A stretch of DNA of 41,461 bases from an uncultured Clostridia bacterium (GTDB taxonomy: Bacteria; Bacillota; Clostridia; Lachnospirales; Bianqueaceae): NCBI GenBank assembly GCA_937892735.1, contig CALBGL010000070.1, positions 1-41,461 on the forward strand, read 5' to 3'. The notes beneath the pieces are model-generated. The model was not told where the DNA came from. It saw only the letters and a list, made by a program, of their open reading frames with translations, and did not search any database. This document shows positions 38,468 through 41,461 of the stretch, piece by piece (position 1 is the stretch's first letter; the number at the start of each line of letters is the position of its first letter). Both the position numbers and the translations under genes were made by a program.

Positions 38468-39421
38468 TTAATTCCACCAGTTTGGCAGTAAATCTTGTAA
38501 TGACATGACAGTCCAAGGTTCCCGGCTCATGAGAACTTGTATGTTGCGGGCATTAGGACCTAGCTGCATCAACATTTCCCGACAGGCGCCGCAGGGAGAG
38601 AGAATCTGTCCTTGACTGCCAACTGCTACAATACGGAGAATTTCCTGTTCGCCGCAGGTAATCATACGGGCTATGGCATTGCGTTCTGCGCACATGCCCA
38701 GCGTACAGGCCGTGTCAATACAGACACCGGTATAGATGTTCCGGGAGGCCGTATATAGGGCCGCACCGACACCGCCGGCTTCGATACAGGAAGAAATCTC
38801 CCGGGGATTCAGTACGGACAATGCCTTTTGATACAAGGTTTCCCAGAGAGCACGGTCAGGATCTTTCTGAATCTGTTCATATTCTGAGAACAGAAGGGAG
38901 TAGCAGATCTCGTCATAGACACCTTGATTGCAGTATCCCTGTCCTCGACGGATTCCCTCGGGCTGGAAGCCGCAGTTTCGTAGTATATAGCCGGCAGCGG
39001 GATTGTCTGGATGATGGCCGGCAGTAAGACAGGAGACAGAAAGTGTATCAAAAAAGAAGGATATAGCGGCGGTGAAGGCTTCGGTCATGAGTCCCTGATT
39101 CCACCAGGGATGTCCTATACAGGCGTCGAGGGATACAGAAGAAGTCGCTTCGGTAACAACGCCACGCAGAAACCCGATGACCTCTCCCAGAGAGGTAAGC
39201 TCAATAGCCCAATGGAAATAGGTGGGGGATAAACAGTTCGCGCACCATTTGTTGATGATGTCTCGGGATTCAGAAACACTTTGAGGCGGAGCAAAGGCAA
39301 GAAAACGCGTGACATTTTTATCTGACGCAAAGTTGCGGTATACTTCTTCTGCATCCTCTGGAGAGAATGGTCTTACAATCAGCCGTTGTGTTTGTAGAAT
39401 GGGTGTTTCTGTCAATGACAT
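38468..39421 (-). CDS. Fusion: GNAT acetyltransferase plus cytidine deaminase-like domain
   Basis: A 317-residue two-domain protein. The N-terminal half (about 1-180) is a RimJ/RimL-like N-acetyltransferase: TQRLIVRPFSPEDAEEVYRNFASDKNVTRFL, then the acetyl-CoA region WNQGLMTEAFTAAISFFF and the closing PDNPAAGYILRNCGFQPEG. The C-terminal half (about 190-317) is a cytidine deaminase-type zinc enzyme with GMCAERNAIARMITCG (Cys, catalytic Glu) and SPCGACREML (two Cys), plus a YTGVCIDTA-like substrate strand. ATG 39421 has GGAGG 7 bases upstream; the TTG at 39427 is closer to it. A promoter lies just before. The closest idea is a cytidine or blasticidin-type nucleoside deaminase joined to an acetyltransferase; substrates unknown. 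Confidence 0.85.
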   Translation of the reverse strand: MSLTETPILQTQRLIVRPFSPEDAEEVYRNFASDKNVTRFLAFAPPQSVSESRDIINKWCANCLSPTYFHWAIELTSLGEVIGFLRGVVTEATSSVSLDACIGHPWWNQGLMTEAFTAAISFFFDTLSVSCLTAGHHPDNPAAGYILRNCGFQPEGIRRGQGYCNQGVYDEICYSLLFSEYEQIQKDPDRALWETLYQKALSVLNPREISSCIEAGGVGAALYTASRNIYTGVCIDTACTLGMCAERNAIARMITCGEQEILRIVAVGSQGQILSPCGACREMLMQLGPNARNIQVLMSREPWTVMSLQDLLPNWWN

Positions 39422-39454
39422 ACTCAAGCCTCCTGGAATATATAGGTTATTTTC

Positions 39455-39483
39455 ATTATAAGCTGGAAAATAATACGCGTCAA
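39455..39483 (-). promoter_or_regulatory. Promoter of the GNAT-deaminase fusion gene
   Basis: On the minus strand TTGACG (39483-39478) and TATAAT (39460-39455) are 17 bases apart, 33 bases before ATG 39421. Confidence 0.8.
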
Positions 39484-39753
39484 GAGGGGAATATGATATA
39501 AAGCAAGAAAGAAAACGATACGATTACATTCGTGTATATTCTGTTTCTCCTTGCGAGGGCAGGAACTCTATCAGGTAAGCCCGTTGTTAATGCTTTATGA
39601 AAACGCGGTTGTATAAGACCAAGGATCTGAATATTACATGGGAGAGACACAGGGGCCTTCGATGAAAGTTGAAAAAGGAATGAAAACGCGATATGCATCT
39701 GGAGAAAGGGATTTTAGATTGTTATGTTCACCGGTATGTTTTTGAAAAAACTC
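39484..39753. other. Non-coding stretch without recognised content
   Basis: Between the two divergent promoters I find no supported gene, RNA or terminator. ATGAAAACGCG occurs twice (39597 and 39682) as an 11-base direct repeat; the reading frames here are short and lack binding sites. Confidence 0.5.
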
Positions 39754-39782
39754 TTGTTATATTTGGAAAGATGGGGTATAAT
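39754..39782 (+). promoter_or_regulatory. Promoter of the acidic-tail gene
   Basis: TTGTTA (39754-39759) and TATAAT (39777-39782) are 17 bases apart. AAGGAGG (39800-39806) follows, 11 bases before the start codon. Confidence 0.75.
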
Positions 39783-39817
39783 AGGAGAAAGCAATATGCA
39801 AGGAGGATGGATCAATT

Positions 39818-40111
39818 ATGAGTGCATTAGAGATGGATCAAGTAAAAGAACTTCTTTCCAAGAAAAAAGACAAGAAATTTATGTGGATTCTGCTGGGCGC
39901 AGTGCTGGCAGTAGCTGCATTGATCACGGTTGTATTCCTATTGAAACGTAAAGAGGAAGAGGACTGGGATGAAGATGACTTCGACGACGAAGATTGGGAC
40001 GACGAAGACGATGATGAAGATTATGACGACGAAGAGGACGAGGAGTCTGACGAGGACGAAGAAGACGATGCAGAGTCCAAGGATGAAGATTCTACCGATG
40101 AGGAGTCATAA
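39818..40111 (+). CDS. Small membrane protein with strongly acidic tail (97 aa)
   Basis: The N-terminal part is a charged helix (residues 1-20), followed by one membrane segment (about 22-43, MWILLGAVLAVAALITVVFLL), a short basic stop (KRK) and a tail of about 50 residues made almost wholly of D and E with regularly placed W, Y and F (DWDEDDFDDEDW), then S and T. The basic stop after the segment points to the tail being cytoplasmic. Similar small acidic membrane proteins are found in Lachnospiraceae (from memory), function unknown; it may act as a charge or metal buffer at the membrane. It is followed after 3 bases by an rRNA methyltransferase gene. Confidence 0.8.
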   Translation: MSALEMDQVKELLSKKKDKKFMWILLGAVLAVAALITVVFLLKRKEEEDWDEDDFDDEDWDDEDDDEDYDDEEDEESDEDEEDDAESKDEDSTDEES

Positions 40112-40114
40112 TCT

Positions 40115-41461
40115 ATGAAGAAACAACCCACTCTCTTTCAAGGCAGGGTGGAGTCGGTAGCTTTTCCGAATAAAGGCACGGTTCTTCCGGCGGTGCCGGA
40201 GTACTCTGATGAAGAGGCTCCCACCGCCGGTTTTTCTGCCTATCAGGCTCCTGACCACCCTGTGCATGTGAAAAATGTCCTGCCGGGACAGATTGTCGAA
40301 GTATTTCAATCTCCGCATCAGCGTAAGCGCAGAGAAGGAACACTGCGCCGCGTCATTCGCCCTGCCTCCTACGAAGTACCATCCAGGTGTCCCCATGCGA
40401 ATATCTGCGGAGGCTGCTCCTATCAGACGGTCTCCTATGATATTCAGCTTTCCTGGAAAGAGGACATGGTTCGTAAACTCTTGGCTCCGGTACTTGACGG
40501 CGAATCCTATGCATTTAACCCCATCGTTCCTAGCCCCTTAGTCTATGCCTATCGCAACAAGATGGAATTCTCCTTTGGTGATGCGTATAAAGGCGGGCCT
40601 CTGGCTCTCGGTTTACATAAGCAGAATGCCTTTCACGACATCGTGCCCGTAGAGCACTGTCAGATTGTGCATCCTGACTATGGAGTGCTGTTAGCAGGCG
40701 TACAGCAGTATTTTCAGCAGATAGGTGTCTCTTTTTATCATTCCCGCAGTCATGAGGGATTATTGCGCCATCTGGTGATTCGTCGCAGCTTCATGGATGG
40801 ATCGCTGCTGGTGAATCTGGTCACTTCATCGCAAGGCGTATTGGACGAAGAGGCGTTTGTACAAACGATTCTATCGCTGCCCTTGGAGGGAAAGGTGACA
40901 GGGATTCTGCACACCGTGAATGATTCTCTGGCTGATGTAGTGAAACCGGAGCAGGTATATCTGCTCTATGGAGAAAATTTCCTGACGGAACGCCTGTTGG
41001 GCCTGACCTTCCGTCTGTCCGCCTTTTCCTTCTTTCAGACGAATACGCGGGGCGCAGAGCGTCTGTACGAGACGATCCGAAATCTGGCTGGCGAAGTGGG
41101 CCATAAGACCGTTTTTGATCTGTACTGCGGGACAGGAACCATCGCGCAGATCATGGCCGGTGCAGGTGCTGGCAAGGTGCTGGGCATCGAACTGGTGGAA
41201 GAGGCTGTTCGTGCGGCGGAGGAGAATGCTCGCCTGAATGGCCTGGAGAACTGCTCCTTCCTGGCAGGAGACGTCCTGAAGCTGGTCGATACGCTGCAGG
41301 AGAAGCCAGATCTGATCATTCTGGATCCGCCGCGGGATGGGATTCATCCGAAGGCGCTGCCGAAGATTCTCGCTTACGCGCCAGAGCAGTTTATCTATGT
41401 CTCCTGTAAGCCTACTTCCTTGGTACGGGATCTGCCTGCGTTTCTGGAGGCCGGGTACAGG
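40115..41461 (+). CDS. rlmD: 23S rRNA m5U methyltransferase, RlmD/TrmA family (5' part)
   Basis: The frame stays open to the window edge (449 codons), so the 3' end is missing. The N-terminal TRAM-like domain runs to about residue 80, followed by an iron-sulfur cluster site with CPHANICGGCSYQ (about 91-103). The Rossmann domain has VFDLYCGTGTIAQIMAG (about 340-356) and GIELVEEAVRAAEENARLNGL, then ILDPPRDG, and the catalytic cysteine C431 in YVSCKPTSLVRDL. These enzymes methylate U747 or U1939 in 23S rRNA; Firmicutes often carry one dual-site member (RlmCD), so the exact target is open. GAGGAG lies 9 bases before the ATG, inside the end of the acidic-tail gene. Confidence 0.92.
   Translation, partial: MKKQPTLFQGRVESVAFPNKGTVLPAVPEYSDEEAPTAGFSAYQAPDHPVHVKNVLPGQIVEVFQSPHQRKRREGTLRRVIRPASYEVPSRCPHANICGGCSYQTVSYDIQLSWKEDMVRKLLAPVLDGESYAFNPIVPSPLVYAYRNKMEFSFGDAYKGGPLALGLHKQNAFHDIVPVEHCQIVHPDYGVLLAGVQQYFQQIGVSFYHSRSHEGLLRHLVIRRSFMDGSLLVNLVTSSQGVLDEEAFVQTILSLPLEGKVTGILHTVNDSLADVVKPEQVYLLYGENFLTERLLGLTFRLSAFSFFQTNTRGAERLYETIRNLAGEVGHKTVFDLYCGTGTIAQIMAGAGAGKVLGIELVEEAVRAAEENARLNGLENCSFLAGDVLKLVDTLQEKPDLIILDPPRDGIHPKALPKILAYAPEQFIYVSCKPTSLVRDLPAFLEAGYR

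Noticed and set aside
39480..39698. Minus-strand 72-codon frame upstream of the GNAT-deaminase gene
   Set aside because: No binding site, no family resemblance, and it would be transcribed into the strong promoter of the next gene.

Overview
The window reads as a chromosome segment of a low-to-mid GC, spore-forming-type Firmicute, most probably a Lachnospiraceae-like member of the Clostridia. The grounds are the block yicC-remA-gmk-rpoZ-priA-def-fmt-rsmB-rlmN-prpC-prkC-rsgA-rpe-thiN, the presence of RqcH, AddB and a SpoVB-type flippase, strong AGGAGG ribosome binding sites, and many sigma-A promoters with TTGACA/TATAAT-type boxes 16-18 bases apart. This assignment comes from gene content and order, not from a database search.

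Layout. (1) 1-4.9 kb: the 3' part of rqcH with a clean terminator; a roughly 0.9 kb non-coding tandem array of about 94-bp units, each with nested inverted repeats; a flavin reductase-like gene; and an Lsa-like ABC-F ribosome-protection gene behind a long leader with two candidate leader peptides and an antiterminator/terminator pair. (2) 4.9-6.4 kb: a NYN-domain (PIN-like RNase fold) gene split by one in-frame TGA. (3) 6.4-19.5 kb: a tightly packed 14-gene operon joining stress-linked RNase (YicC), matrix regulation (RemA), nucleotide supply (Gmk), transcription (RpoZ), replication restart (PriA), protein N-terminal formyl-Met handling (Def, Fmt), rRNA methylation (RsmB, RlmN), the PASTA kinase/phosphatase pair (PrkC, PrpC), ribosome assembly (RsgA), pentose phosphate metabolism (Rpe) and thiamine pyrophosphate synthesis (ThiN). 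(4) 19.6-26.8 kb: an AT-richer GNAT gene, a minus-strand pair of small membrane proteins, addB (without addA) behind two tandem leader elements related to the one in front of the ABC-F gene, dgt, a MarR regulator and a membrane-anchored coiled-coil protein. (5) 26.8-33.3 kb: a SpoVB-like flippase on the minus strand, then nifS, a GH51 arabinofuranosidase, a Cys-rich small protein, mnmA and mutY. NifS and MnmA can act together in tRNA 2-thiolation. (6) 33.3-34.1 kb: the decayed remains of an IS3-family element, containing a 63-bp hairpin-bearing duplication. (7) 34.1-39.4 kb, minus strand: a CPA2-type cation/proton antiporter with a small PII-like partner, a second flavin reductase, a methyltransferase and MATE transporter pair behind a 5' leader terminator, and a GNAT-cytidine deaminase fusion. 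(8) 39.8-41.5 kb: a small membrane protein with a very acidic tail and the 5' part of an RlmD/TrmA-family rRNA methyltransferase that runs off the window.

The most unusual material is non-coding: the 94-bp hairpin satellite, the shared two-hairpin leader element at three sites (ABC-F once, addB twice in tandem), the attenuators in front of two transporter/resistance-type genes, and a palindrome over a promoter next to the MarR gene. I see no CRISPR array, tRNA, rRNA or intact mobile element.
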